DNA from: Cyanobium sp. E1_MAG_00006
GTDB lineage: Bacteria > Cyanobacteriota > Cyanobacteriia > PCC-6307 > Cyanobiaceae
DNA: 64,000 bases
Reading direction: 5' to 3'
NCBI GenBank assembly: GCA_027488975.1
Contig: JAIYAQ010000005.1
Coordinates: 1 to 64,000, forward strand
The number at the start of each line of letters is the position of its first letter. The stretch's first letter is position 1. Positions 53,228 to 62,344 of the stretch are shown here, one piece after another. Under the pieces are notes generated by a model that had not been told where the DNA came from, made no database searches, and saw nothing but the letters and a program-made list of their open reading frames with translations. Position numbers and translations under genes: made by a program.

Positions 53228-55843
53228 ATGTCCGCCAGCAGCTTCCTCGCCGCCTACCGCGCCGCCGCCGCCGAGCGCGAAGCCCTGGGCATCCCCGCCC
53301 TGCCGCTGACCGCCGAGCAGACCGCTGCCCTCACCGAGCTGCTGGCCGCACCCCCGGCCGGCGAGGAATCCTTTCTGTTACACCTGCTCAGTGAGCGCAT
53401 TCCACCCGGCGTAGATGAGGCGGCCTACGTGAAGGCCAGCTGGCTGAGCGCCGTGGCCCAGGGCACGGCCAGCAGCCCCCTGGTGAGCTCGATCGAGGCC
53501 GTGCAGCTGCTGGCCACGATGATCGGCGGCTACAACGTGGGCGCGCTGATCGAACTGCTCTCCAGCGCCGATCCGTCCATCGCCGAGGCGGCCACCACGG
53601 GCCTCAGCCGCACCCTGCTGGTGTACGACGCCTACAACGATGTTCTGGAGCTAGCACAGAGCAACCCGTATGCCCAGCGGGTGATCGACAGCTGGGCTGC
53701 CGCTGAGTGGTTCACCGCCAAGCCCGAACTGCCGGCCGAGATCACCGTGACGGTGTTCAAGGTGGAGGGGGAAACCAACACCGACGACCTCTCGCCGGCC
53801 ACCCACGCCACCACCCGGCCGGACATCCCCCTGCATGCCACGGCGATGCTGGAAACCCGCATGCCCGGCGGCCTGGAGCGGATCACCCAGCTGAAAACCA
53901 AGGGCCACCCCGTGGCCTACGTGGGCGATGTGGTGGGCACCGGCAGCTCCCGCAAGTCGGCCATCAACTCGGTGCTGTGGCACACCGGCACCGACATCCC
54001 GCACGTGCCCAACAAGCGCGGCGGCGGCGTGGTGCTCGGCGGCAAGATCGCGCCGATCTTCTTCAACACCGCCGAAGACTCAGGCGCCCTGCCGATCGAG
54101 TGCGACGTGACCGCCCTGAGCACCGGTGATGTGATCACGATCCGCCCCTACGCCGGCACGATCGAGCGCGCCGCCGGTGAAGCGGGGGCCGGCGAGATCG
54201 TGGCTCGCTTCGAGCTCAAGCCCAGCACCATCACCGATGAGGTGCGCGCCGGCGGCCGCATCCCGCTGCTGATCGGCCGCTCGCTGACCGACAAGGTGCG
54301 CGCCCAGCTGGGGCAGCCCGCCAGCGACCTGTTCATCCGCCCGGTGGCCCCGGCCGACACCGGCAAGGGCTTCACGCTGGCCCAGAAGATGGTGGGCAAG
54401 GCCTGCGGCCTGGCGGGCGTGCGCCCCGGCACCAGCTGCGAGCCGCTGATGACCACCGTCGGCTCCCAGGACACCACGGGCCCCATGACCCGCGATGAGA
54501 TGAAGGAGCTGGCCTGCCTGGGCTTCAGCGCCGATCTGGTGATGCAGAGCTTCTGCCACACCGCCGCCTATCCCAAGCCGGTGGACCTCAAGACCCACGC
54601 CGAACTGCCCGACTTCATGGCCTCCCGCGGCGGCGTAGCCCTGCGCCCCGGCGACGGCATCATCCACAGCTGGCTGAACCGCATGCTCCTGCCGGACACG
54701 GTGGGCACCGGCGGCGACAGCCACACCCGCTTCCCATTGGGGATCTCCTTCCCCGCCGGATCGGGCCTGGTGGCCTTTGCCGCCGCCATCGGCGCCATGC
54801 CGCTGGACATGCCCGAATCGGTGCTGGTGAAATTCTCCGGTTCGCTGCAGCCGGGCGTGACCCTGCGCGATGTGGTGAATGCCATCCCCTATGTGGCGAT
54901 CCAGCAGGGGCTGCTGACGGTGGCCAAGGAGGGCAAGCAGAACATCTTCAACGGCCGGATCATGGAGATCGAGGGCCTTCCCGATCTCAAGCTGGAACAG
55001 GCCTTCGAGCTCACCGATGCCACCGCCGAGCGCTCCTGCGCGGGCAGCACGATCAAGCTCTCTGTTGAAACGGTGAGCGAATACCTGCGCAGCAACGTGG
55101 CGCTGCTGAAGAACATGATTGCGCGCGGCTACAGCGATGCCCGCACCCTGGCCCGCCGCATCCAGGCGATGGAGGCCTGGCTGGCCAATCCGCAGCTGCT
55201 GGAGGCCGATGCTGATGCCGAGTATGCCGCCGTGATCGAGATCGATCTCGATGCGATCACCGAGCCGATCGTGGCCTGCCCCAACGATCCCGACAACGTG
55301 AAAACGCTCAGCGAGGTGTCGGGCGATCGCATCGATGAGGTGTTCATCGGCTCCTGCATGACCAACATCGGCCACTACCGCGCCGCCGCCAACGTGCTCG
55401 AGGGCCAGGGGCAGAACGCCGCCCGCCTGTGGGTGTGTCCGCCCACGCGCATGGATGAGGAGAAGCTGAAGGAGGAGGGCTACTACGCCACCTTCGAAGC
55501 GGCGGGCTCGCGCATGGAGATGCCCGGCTGCTCCCTGTGCATGGGCAACCAGGCCCGCGTGGAGGACAACACCACCGTGTTCTCCACCAGCACCCGCAAC
55601 TTCAACAACCGCCTCGGCAATGGCTCGCAGGTGTATCTGGGCAGCGCCGAACTGGCGGCGGTGTGCGCCCAGCTGGGCCGCATCCCCAGCAAGGACGACT
55701 ACTTGGCGATCGCCGCTGAGAGGATCGATCCCTTCGGCGCCGAGCTTTACCGCTACCTCAACTTCGATCAGATCGAGGGCTTTGGCGACAGCGGCCGGGT
55801 GATGAGTGCCGAGGAGGAGGCGAAGGTCCTGGCGGGGGTGTGA
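53228..55843 (+). CDS. acnB: Aconitate hydratase B / 2-methylcitrate dehydratase
   Basis: Interconverts citrate and isocitrate with a 4Fe-4S cluster. 871 residues, AcnB type: N-terminal HEAT-like domain (about 1-160), swivel domain with [20 protein letters not shown] and [16 protein letters not shown], then the cluster domain with [30 protein letters not shown] and [12 protein letters not shown], and cluster Cys residues including [12 protein letters not shown] and [12 protein letters not shown]. The long frame starts far upstream (52577), but the ATG at 53228 ([11 protein letters not shown]) is the family start. Confidence 0.97.
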   Translation: MSASSFLAAYRAAAAEREALGIPALPLTAEQTAALTELLAAPPAGEESFLLHLLSERIPPGVDEAAYVKASWLSAVAQGTASSPLVSSIEAVQLLATMIGGYNVGALIELLSSADPSIAEAATTGLSRTLLVYDAYNDVLELAQSNPYAQRVIDSWAAAEWFTAKPELPAEITVTVFKVEGETNTDDLSPATHATTRPDIPLHATAMLETRMPGGLERITQLKTKGHPVAYVGDVVGTGSSRKSAINSVLWHTGTDIPHVPNKRGGGVVLGGKIAPIFFNTAEDSGALPIECDVTALSTGDVITIRPYAGTIERAAGEAGAGEIVARFELKPSTITDEVRAGGRIPLLIGRSLTDKVRAQLGQPASDLFIRPVAPADTGKGFTLAQKMVGKACGLAGVRPGTSCEPLMTTVGSQDTTGPMTRDEMKELACLGFSADLVMQSFCHTAAYPKPVDLKTHAELPDFMASRGGVALRPGDGIIHSWLNRMLLPDTVGTGGDSHTRFPLGISFPAGSGLVAFAAAIGAMPLDMPESVLVKFSGSLQPGVTLRDVVNAIPYVAIQQGLLTVAKEGKQNIFNGRIMEIEGLPDLKLEQAFELTDATAERSCAGSTIKLSVETVSEYLRSNVALLKNMIARGYSDARTLARRIQAMEAWLANPQLLEADADAEYAAVIEIDLDAITEPIVACPNDPDNVKTLSEVSGDRIDEVFIGSCMTNIGHYRAAANVLEGQGQNAARLWVCPPTRMDEEKLKEEGYYATFEAAGSRMEMPGCSLCMGNQARVEDNTTVFSTSTRNFNNRLGNGSQVYLGSAELAAVCAQLGRIPSKDDYLAIAAERIDPFGAELYRYLNFDQIEGFGDSGRVMSAEEEAKVLAGV

Positions 55844-55859
55844 TCGGGGGAGGCAGGGT

Positions 55860-56252
55860 TCAGGCTGCCATCCACCGCACGGGCCCCGGATAGGCGGCCA
55901 GCTGCAGATCGGCGGTGATCAGCAGCAGACCATCGGCACTGGCCTGGGCCAGCAGCAACCGATCAAAGGGATCGCGATGCAGCGGCGGCAGCGCAGCCAC
56001 GGCCAGGGCATGGTGGGCGGCAATCGACAGCTCTTGCCAACCTCCGTCCAGCAGTGCTCGGCGCAGCACCACCGGATCGAGCCTGAAATCGGGGCGCCCC
56101 AGGGCCTGCTTGATCACCAGCTCCCACAGGCTGGCCACGCTGAAAACGGGGATGTTGCGGGGATCCTCCAGCATGGAGGCCAGCCCCACGGGCAGGCGCT
56201 CGGGCGAGCCCATCGCCCAGATCAGCAGATGGGTATCGAGCAGCAGGCGCAT
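55860..56252 (-). CDS. PIN-domain toxin (VapC-like)
   Basis: Predicted ribonuclease toxin of 130 residues. The acidic PIN residues are visible: the first Asp in LLLDTHLLIWAM (residue 6), Glu in SLWELVIKQAL (about 44), and Asp in HRDPFDRLLLAQA (about 97), with a further Asp near ITADLQL. The type with DTHLLIWA and HRDPFDRLL is commonly paired with Phd/YefM-like antitoxins. It begins 8 bases after the antitoxin stop. Convergent with acnB. Confidence 0.9.
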   Translation of the reverse strand: MRLLLDTHLLIWAMGSPERLPVGLASMLEDPRNIPVFSVASLWELVIKQALGRPDFRLDPVVLRRALLDGGWQELSIAAHHALAVAALPPLHRDPFDRLLLAQASADGLLLITADLQLAAYPGPVRWMAA

Positions 56253-56260
56253 GGCTGCGA

Positions 56261-56509
56261 TCAGCGTCCTTCGAACAGATCAGCGATCTCCCGGGCTGCG
56301 ATCTGATCAAAGTCATCGGGCACATGGCACTGCCCCGCCAGCAGACCCAGCCGAGGGGGCCGGGCCGCTTCAGTGGCGCCGTCGGTGAGTGCTGAGACCT
56401 GCACCATGGGCCGTCCGGCCTTGCAGATCACGAAGGATTCACCCGCAGCAGCCTCCTCGACCAGCCGCGACAGATGGGTCTTGGCCTCGTGCATGTTCAC
56501 CTGACGCAT
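56261..56509 (-). CDS. Phd/YefM-family antitoxin
   Basis: 82 residues. VNMHEAKTHLSRLVEEAAAG at the N-terminus and FVICKAGRPMVQVSAL are the Phd/YefM DNA-binding fold. The acidic C-terminus (DDFDQIAAREIADLFEGR) should bind and block the toxin. The start ATG at 56509 puts the motif at residue 5. It precedes the PIN toxin in one transcript, the usual antitoxin-toxin order. Probably autoregulates through the operator-like repeats upstream. Confidence 0.9.
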   Translation of the reverse strand: MRQVNMHEAKTHLSRLVEEAAAGESFVICKAGRPMVQVSALTDGATEAARPPRLGLLAGQCHVPDDFDQIAAREIADLFEGR

Positions 56510-56540
56510 GGGAATGACAGGCCGTCATGTTGGCAACCAG

Positions 56541-56557
56541 CTTAGTCGACTTAGTCG
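56541..56557 (-). promoter_or_regulatory. Operator-like repeats upstream of the toxin-antitoxin operon
   Basis: CTTAGTCG occurs twice with a 9-base period (56541-56548 and 56550-56557). Within it, AGTCGACT (56544-56551) is a perfect palindrome and CGACT-T-AGTCG is another. Located 32-48 bases before the antitoxin start, where the autoregulatory operator would be expected. Binding is not shown. Confidence 0.4.
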
Positions 56558-56675
56558 GTTGGCCGGATCTGGCTCCGCGACCGGATCGGGTCTGGACCCT
56601 CGCCCTGCAAGATGAAGCCCAGCCCCTGAGCCGCGCCATCCCCTGAACCAGGAAACCCTGCTGTTTGAGCCCGCC

Positions 56676-58307
56676 GTGCCCGAAGCCGGGGCCCTGCGGG
56701 CGGTGCTGGCCTTCCCCAGCACCTACAGCGTGGGCATCACCAGTCTCGGCTACCAGGTGGTGTGGGCCACCCTGGCCCGGCGGGCGGATGTGGATGTGCG
56801 TCGGCTGTTCACCGACCAGGGGGATCCACCCCACGGCGGCAGCCGCAGCCGCGGGCCGGCCCTGGATCTATTCGGCCTCTCGCTGAGCTGGGAACTGGAT
56901 GGGCCGGTGCTGCTGGATCTGCTCGAGCAGCAGCGCATTCCCATCTGGGCGGCTGAGCGTGGCGACGGCGACCCGATCGTGTTCGGCGGCGGCCCGGTGC
57001 TCACCGCCAACCCCGAACCGCTGGCGCCGTTCTTCGATGCGGTGCTGCTGGGCGATGGCGAGCTGCTGCTGCCCGCCTTCGTGGATGCGGTGCAGGAGCA
57101 CCGCACGGCCCCGAGGGCCGAGCGCCTGCGCCAGCTGGCCCAGGTGCCTGGGGTCTACGTGCCCAGCCTCTACGCCCCCCGCTATGGCTCCGATGGCCGG
57201 CTGTTGGGCGTCGAGCCAGCAGAAGCCGGCATCCCGGCCACGGTGGCCAAACAGACCTGGCGCGGCAACACCCTCAGCCACTCCACGGTGATCACCCCGG
57301 AGGCGGCCTGGCCCTCGATTCACATGGTGGAGGTGGTGCGCAGCTGCCCGGAGCTGTGCCGCTTCTGCCTGGCCAGCTACCTCACCCTGCCCTTCCGCAC
57401 GCCGAGCCTTGATGACGGCCTGATCCCGGCGGTGGAGAAGGGCCTCAGCGCCACCCAGCGCCTTGGGCTGCTCGGCGCCTCGGTGACCCAGCACCCGCAA
57501 TTCGCCGATCTGCTGGCCTGGCTGGATCAGGATCGCTTCGAGGGCACCCGCGTGAGCGTGAGCTCGGTGCGGGCCGCCACGGTGACGCCCGAGCTGGGGC
57601 GGATCCTGGCCAAGCGCGGCAGCAAATCGCTCACGATCGCGATTGAGAGCGGCAGCGAACGCATGCGCCAGGTGGTGAACAAGAAGCTGGCCAGCGAGGA
57701 GATCTATGCCGCTGCTCGCTATGCGAAGGAAGGCGGACTCACCGGCCTGAAGCTCTACGGGATGGTGGGTCTGCCCACGGAGGAGGAGGCCGATGTGGAG
57801 GCCACCGCCCAGCTGCTGCTGGATCTGAAGAAGGCCACACCCGGCCTGCGGCTCTCCCTCGGGGTGAGCACCTTCGTGCCCAAGGCTCACACGCCATTTC
57901 AGTGGCAGGGGGTGCGGCCGGAGGCGGAGAAGCGGCTGAAGCTGCTGGCCAAACGCCTCAAGCCCAAAGGCATCGAGCTGCGCCCCGAGAGCTACGGCTG
58001 GAGCGTGATCCAGGCCCTTCTTTCCCGCAGCGACCGCCGCCTGGCCCCGGTGATCGCCGCCGCCCGCGGCAGCCACGACAGCCTGGGGGGCTGGAAGAAG
58101 GCCTACCGGGAGGTGCTGGAGCAGGCCGGCACCCCGGCAATGTCCCGCAGCGCGGACACTCCACCACCAGCCTGGGATGACGTCATCCACACCACCTGGC
58201 AGACCGAGCGGGTGCTGCCCTGGACTCACCTGCAGGGTGCGCTCGCACCGGAGGTGCTGGCCGGGCATGCCGCCAGCAGCCTGGCGGGGCAGGTCGATCA
58301 GCGATAA
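56676..58307 (+). CDS. B12-binding-type radical SAM protein
   Basis: 543 residues. The N-terminal half resembles a cobalamin-binding-like domain (FPSTYSVGITSLGYQVVWAT), and the radical SAM core starts with VRSCPELCRFCLASYL (CxxxCxxC, near residue 230). A TIAIESGSERMRQVVNK segment and MVGLPTEEEADVEAT follow. Such proteins are common in cyanobacteria but their reaction is unknown. The GTG at 56676 is used. The frame is open upstream to 56616 without a standard start, and the residues there (LLFEPAV) look family-like, so a non-ATG start slightly upstream is possible. The 3' end overlaps the next gene on the other strand by 10 bases. Confidence 0.85.
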   Translation: MPEAGALRAVLAFPSTYSVGITSLGYQVVWATLARRADVDVRRLFTDQGDPPHGGSRSRGPALDLFGLSLSWELDGPVLLDLLEQQRIPIWAAERGDGDPIVFGGGPVLTANPEPLAPFFDAVLLGDGELLLPAFVDAVQEHRTAPRAERLRQLAQVPGVYVPSLYAPRYGSDGRLLGVEPAEAGIPATVAKQTWRGNTLSHSTVITPEAAWPSIHMVEVVRSCPELCRFCLASYLTLPFRTPSLDDGLIPAVEKGLSATQRLGLLGASVTQHPQFADLLAWLDQDRFEGTRVSVSSVRAATVTPELGRILAKRGSKSLTIAIESGSERMRQVVNKKLASEEIYAAARYAKEGGLTGLKLYGMVGLPTEEEADVEATAQLLLDLKKATPGLRLSLGVSTFVPKAHTPFQWQGVRPEAEKRLKLLAKRLKPKGIELRPESYGWSVIQALLSRSDRRLAPVIAAARGSHDSLGGWKKAYREVLEQAGTPAMSRSADTPPPAWDDVIHTTWQTERVLPWTHLQGALAPEVLAGHAASSLAGQVDQR

Positions 58308-59653
58308 CAGCGCAGGCCGGCCAGCAGGATCCAGCCGGCGATGTTGATGCGGCTGTCGTACATGGGGATGTCGGTGGCATGCAGCGCCGCCAGCACCAGC
58401 ACCGCCGCCCACCAGGCCCGCTCGAACAACGCGCCGGTGGCCATGCCGGCTCCGGCGGCGCGGATCAACAGCCCCAGCACCAGGGCCACCAGCAGCAGCG
58501 CCGCCGGCAGGCCATGGCTGAGGGCCAGGTCGATCACGATGTTGTGGGGATGCCCGTGCCAGTGGCCGGTGCGCAGGGGATAGATCACGCTGAACGCGGC
58601 AGCCCCCCAGCCGAACCAGGGGCGATCGGCAATCAGGCCGAGGGCGGTGCTCCACTGGCTGAGGCGGGTGATGGCCAGCGGACGCTGGCCGTGGACGTTG
58701 AAGTCGTTGAGGCGCCCCCAGATCTCCTGCGGCACCAGCGCACGCGCGGGATCCTGCAGCAGCCCCGGGATGCCGGGCAGGGTGGCCAGGAGAACGGGCA
58801 GCAGGGCCAGAGCCAGCAGCGGCAGCAGCCACAACCAGCTGGCCGGGCCGGCCACGATCGGCACCGCCAGCAGCAGGGCACCCCAGGCATTACGGGAATC
58901 GGTGAGGTAAAGCGCCGCCACCTGGGTCGCCGCCAGCAGCAGCACCACCAGCAGCGATGCAGCCGGGCTCCAGCCGTCCCGCGCCTCTTCCTCACTGCGC
59001 CGGCTGCGCCAGCGCTGGGCGGCGGCCAGCAGGGCCGCCAGCAGGAAGGGCCAGCTGAGCGACAGCCAGGCCGCGGTGATGTTGGCGTAGTCGAACAGAC
59101 CCGAGAGCCGGCCCGGTGGATTGCCGCCGGCCTTGAGATGCCAGATCACCAGACCGCCGAGGATCTGCCAGGGGCCGCTCCAGCCCAGGAACAACTGGGC
59201 CATGCCGGTGGCCACCACCGGCACGGTGCCGGCCACGAACCAGAGGGCCACCCGCCGACGGGCCTGGGGGGAGGCCAGGTAGGGCTGGAAGCCCCAGAAA
59301 CCCCAGAAGAACGGCAGCCAGTTGGCCAGGCCCACCCAGGCCAGCGAGCCGTTGTACCCAGGGAACTCGCGCACCAGCAGCGCCCCGAGCAGCATCAGCA
59401 GTCCCACCGCCGCCAGCACCCGGTTGGCGGGATCGCGCCACCAGCCCGGCCAGCCGCCACGGCCGCGGCTGCCCTGCACCAAGGCCACCAACAGCAGCAG
59501 CGCGGCGATCAGCGCACTGGAGGGAAGAAACAGCACCCCCAGCTGGAAACAACGCCAGCCGAGGGGCGCCGCCGACTCGGGCCGCTGGCCGTCCAGCCGG
59601 GTGAGCAGCTGATGGAGTCGGCCGGTGAGGGCGGAGGGCAGCGCCGCCATCAC
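58298..59653 (-). CDS. O-antigen ligase/polymerase-like (Wzy_C) membrane protein
   Basis: Polytopic membrane protein of 451 residues with about 10-12 hydrophobic helices. The large periplasmic loop with RPWFGWGAAAFSVIYPL and HWHGHPHNIVIDLALSHG (conserved His-rich loop) is typical of the O-antigen ligase/polymerase superfamily. It may polymerise or attach a surface glycan, but relatives also include proteins of other functions. Ends overlap the radical SAM gene (convergent), and the 5' end overlaps purU by 4 bases. Confidence 0.85.
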   Translation of the reverse strand: MMAALPSALTGRLHQLLTRLDGQRPESAAPLGWRCFQLGVLFLPSSALIAALLLLVALVQGSRGRGGWPGWWRDPANRVLAAVGLLMLLGALLVREFPGYNGSLAWVGLANWLPFFWGFWGFQPYLASPQARRRVALWFVAGTVPVVATGMAQLFLGWSGPWQILGGLVIWHLKAGGNPPGRLSGLFDYANITAAWLSLSWPFLLAALLAAAQRWRSRRSEEEARDGWSPAASLLVVLLLAATQVAALYLTDSRNAWGALLLAVPIVAGPASWLWLLPLLALALLPVLLATLPGIPGLLQDPARALVPQEIWGRLNDFNVHGQRPLAITRLSQWSTALGLIADRPWFGWGAAAFSVIYPLRTGHWHGHPHNIVIDLALSHGLPAALLLVALVLGLLIRAAGAGMATGALFERAWWAAVLVLAALHATDIPMYDSRINIAGWILLAGLRCYR

Positions 59654-60522
59654 TCGAACACCGCCGTGCGGCCGCGATACACCATCACCTGGCGCTTGAG
59701 ATGCAGCCGCACCGCCCGGGCCAGGGCCAGGCGCTCGGTGTCACGGCCCTTGCGGATGAGATCGTCCACCTCGTCGCGGTGGCCCACCGAAACGGTCGAC
59801 TGGGCGATGATCGGGCCGGCATCCAGCTGCTCGGTCACGTAGTGAGCGGTGGCGCCGATCAGCTTCACGCCCCGTTCCCAGGCGCGATGATAGGGCTGCG
59901 CCCCCATGAAGGCCGGCAGGAAGGAGTGGTGGATGTTGATCACCTTGTGAAAGGCATCCGGCGGGTCGTAGGCGCTGAGGAACTCCGGCGTGAGCACCTG
60001 CATGTACTTGGCCAGGATCACCAGCTCAATGCCGTGCTCCGCCAGCAGCTCCAGGTGGCGCGCCTCAGCCTCGGCACGGTTGGCGTTGCTGATCGGCACA
60101 TGGGCGAAGCGGGCGCCGAATTCCTCGGCGATCGGAGCCAGATCGGGATGATTGGCGATCACCAGCGGCACCTGCATCGGCAGCTCGCCGGTGCGGGTAC
60201 GCCAGAGCAGATCGAGCAGGCAGTGATCCTGCTTGCTCACGAAGATCGCCACCGGCGGGCGGTAGTCCGAGAAGTTCACCTTGTATTCACCGCCGAGGCG
60301 CTCCGCCAAGGCGCTGGCGGTGGGGCAGATCGCCTGCCGCGGCAGGCCGAAGCCCTCGAGCTGCCACTCGATGCGACTGAGGAACAGGCCGGCCCCCTGG
60401 TCGCTGTGGTGATCGGCGTGCACGATGTTGCCGCCGTTGGCCGCCACCCAGCCGGAGAGCTCACGCACCAGCCCCGGCTGATCGGGACAGATCATCTGCA
60501 GGATGGCGGTGGCTGCCGTCAT
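59650..60522 (-). CDS. purU: Formyltetrahydrofolate deformylase
   Basis: Releases formate from 10-formyl-tetrahydrofolate to balance one-carbon units, linked to glycine cleavage and purine synthesis. 290 residues: N-terminal ACT-like domain (ILQMICPDQPGLVRELSGWV), then the formyltransferase fold with VISNANRAEAE-like segment, LAKYMQVLTPEFLSAY, and the catalytic NIHHSFLPAFMGAQPYHRAW. GATAHYVTEQLDAGPI near the C-terminus is diagnostic. Coupled by ATGA to the downstream O-antigen-ligase-like gene. In photorespiring cyanobacteria it fits with gcvT. Confidence 0.94.
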   Translation of the reverse strand: MTAATAILQMICPDQPGLVRELSGWVAANGGNIVHADHHSDQGAGLFLSRIEWQLEGFGLPRQAICPTASALAERLGGEYKVNFSDYRPPVAIFVSKQDHCLLDLLWRTRTGELPMQVPLVIANHPDLAPIAEEFGARFAHVPISNANRAEAEARHLELLAEHGIELVILAKYMQVLTPEFLSAYDPPDAFHKVINIHHSFLPAFMGAQPYHRAWERGVKLIGATAHYVTEQLDAGPIIAQSTVSVGHRDEVDDLIRKGRDTERLALARAVRLHLKRQVMVYRGRTAVFE

Positions 60523-60603
60523 GGCGGGGTGGCATCAAGCGCCGGCATGGGCGCATTGTGGCGGCTCGCCGCCGGTAAAGTCCCGGGAATCACCCTTCAA
60601 TCG

Positions 60604-61110
60604 ATGGCGGCCCCGTCCATGTCCGCGCTGCTCTCCTCCCTCACCACAGCCCTCAAGCGCCTCGGCCTGCTGGCCCTGGCTGTGGTGCTCAGCTTCGGCC
60701 TGGCCGCCTGCGATTCCGGCAAGGCCCGCGCCGCCAGCCTCAGCGCCGACGACATCGCCTACATCGAGCACCAGGCCGAGGGCTTCCTGGCCGCACGCGA
60801 CCGCCTGCCCGAGCTGGCCACGCTGGTGAACGAGAAGGACTGGACCTTCACCCGCAACGTGATCCACGGTCCGATGCAGGAAGTGAGCCGCCAGATGCTC
60901 TACATCAACCAGCACCTGCTCCCCGCCGATCGCCCCGAGGCCAACAAGCGCGCCAATGCCCTCAAGGCCGCCCTGGCCGATCTCGATGAGGCCGCCCGCC
61001 TGCAGGATGGCGCCAACCTCAGCAAGGCCTACATCAAGGTGGCCAGCGGCTTCGGCCTCTACGCCCAGGTGCTGCCGGCGCAGGTGCAGGCCGATCTGAA
61101 GCAGGACTGA
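60604..61110 (+). CDS. psbQ: PsbQ-like (CyanoQ) photosystem II lipoprotein
   Basis: Lumenal lipoprotein that stabilises the water-oxidising side of photosystem II. 168 residues. A lipoprotein signal (LALAVVLSFGLAAC) is followed by a four-helix-bundle-like mature part: DDIAYIEHQAEGFLAARDRL, LVNEKDWTFTRNVIHGPMQE, MLYINQHLLP. These are the hallmark segments of cyanobacterial PsbQ. The frame is open from much further upstream, but the ATG at 60604 (or 60619) starts the signal peptide. Divergent from purU. Confidence 0.93.
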   Translation: MAAPSMSALLSSLTTALKRLGLLALAVVLSFGLAACDSGKARAASLSADDIAYIEHQAEGFLAARDRLPELATLVNEKDWTFTRNVIHGPMQEVSRQMLYINQHLLPADRPEANKRANALKAALADLDEAARLQDGANLSKAYIKVASGFGLYAQVLPAQVQADLKQD

Positions 61111-61222
61111 CGAACTGAGCCGCAACGGCCTTGAGCAGCGCCCTATCAGCCCTTCGCACGCCACGCCAACCGGGCGGCCCGAGGCCGTCGCCGTTGTCGG
61201 TGCCGGTGTTGTTGGCCTTGCA

Positions 61223-62251
61223 GTGGCCTGGTTGCTGCAGAACCAGGGGCATGCTGTCTGCCTGATCGACCCACAGCTCGGGAAATCGCAAGCAGAAGGC
61301 GCTGGCAGCAGCGCCGCCCTGGGATTGCTGATGGCGCAGGTATACCGGCGCAGCAGCGGGCGCGGCTGGAGACTGCGCCAACGTTCGCTGCAATTGTGGC
61401 AAGACTGGCGCAGGCAGCTGCTGGCTCGAGGCCATGACCTGCCCTGGCGGCCGGGGCTCCTGCAGCTGGCAAGCAACGTCGCGGAGCTTCAGGCACAGCA
61501 ACGCTTGGCGGCTGAGCGGCAGGCCCGCGGCCTGCCGCTTCAGCTTCTGAGCAGCGAGGCCCTGCAGCAGCTTCAGCCCGTCGTTCCCGCCGCCGCCATT
61601 GGTGGACTGTTCTCACCCCTGGACGGCCAGCTCGATCCGATCCCGGCGATGGCGGCCCTGCTAGCCGACGCACGCCGCCTGGGGCTGGAGTGCCGGGGCG
61701 AGGCGGTGCTGCAGTTGGAGCGCGGAGAAAGCCAGCACCGTTGGCAGATCCAGCTGATGGGAGGTGAAACAGTCGCCTGTCACTGGCTGGTGCTCACGGC
61801 AGGCCTGGGAAGCCCCACCCTGTTGGAGCCCCTCGGCCACCAGCGCCCGCAGATGCCGGTGCTCGGCCAGGCCCTCGAGCTGCAGCTGCCGGAACAGGCC
61901 GCGGATCCGGTGCTGTGGCCGGGTTCGATCAGCTGGGCCGGCATCAACCTTGTGCCGCGGCCAGGCCGACACCTCTGGCTGGGGGCCACGCTGGAGCCCG
62001 GCACAGACCCCGCCGCGGCCACGCTCGAGACCCTGCGCCAACTGAACGGCGCGGCACCCCCCTGGCTGCTCGAGGCGGAGGTGGTTCGGCAGTGGCAGGG
62101 GCTGAGAGCCCGGCCCGAGGGACGGCCGGCACCGCTGCTCGAGCAGCTCGAGCCCGGACTGCTGCTGGCCAGTGGCCACTACCGCAACGGCGTACTGCTC
62201 GCCCCGGCCACGGCTGCCTGGGTGGCCGACCAGATCAGCCTGGAGCCCTGA
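61223..62251 (+). CDS. FAD-dependent oxidoreductase (DAO/ThiO-like), true 5' end upstream of first GTG
   Basis: Flavin amine/amino-acid oxidase family protein. The first standard start, the GTG at 61223, lies inside the dinucleotide-binding fold. Directly before it the same open frame encodes VAVVGAGVVGLAV, the GxGxxG FAD motif, so the protein must begin earlier. Upstream (to about 61115, just after the psbQ stop) there is no in-frame ATG, GTG or TTG; a CTG at 61115 is available. Later segments SSAALGLLMAQVYRRSSGR and GLLLASGHYRNGVLLAPATA match cyanobacterial members of the family. Substrate unknown. The listed start is the conservative one. Confidence 0.8.
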   Translation: MAWLLQNQGHAVCLIDPQLGKSQAEGAGSSAALGLLMAQVYRRSSGRGWRLRQRSLQLWQDWRRQLLARGHDLPWRPGLLQLASNVAELQAQQRLAAERQARGLPLQLLSSEALQQLQPVVPAAAIGGLFSPLDGQLDPIPAMAALLADARRLGLECRGEAVLQLERGESQHRWQIQLMGGETVACHWLVLTAGLGSPTLLEPLGHQRPQMPVLGQALELQLPEQAADPVLWPGSISWAGINLVPRPGRHLWLGATLEPGTDPAAATLETLRQLNGAAPPWLLEAEVVRQWQGLRARPEGRPAPLLEQLEPGLLLASGHYRNGVLLAPATAAWVADQISLEP

Positions 62252-62264
62252 TCCACCGGGCCAT

Positions 62265-62288
62265 AAAAAAGCCCCCCGGCTGGGGGGC
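62265..62288 (-). terminator. Intrinsic terminator of dnaK
   Basis: On the reverse strand, GCCCCCC-AGCC-GGGGGGC forms a 7-bp GC stem (62288-62271) followed by TTTTTT (62270-62265), 57 bases after the dnaK stop. This is a classic intrinsic terminator. It can also separate dnaK from the converging oxidoreductase. Confidence 0.92.
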
Positions 62289-62344
62289 GGAGGGGAAAGC
62301 ATCCAGGGAGAGCCGTTCAGCAGACACGGCCCAGCCGCGGGAGC

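Noticed and set aside
54080-55375. 431-residue reverse frame inside acnB
   Set aside because: Antisense to the conserved catalytic domain of acnB.
56868-58832. 654-residue reverse frame opposite the radical SAM gene
   Set aside because: Overlaps an evident radical SAM protein and an O-antigen-ligase-like protein in other frames; no recognisable domain.
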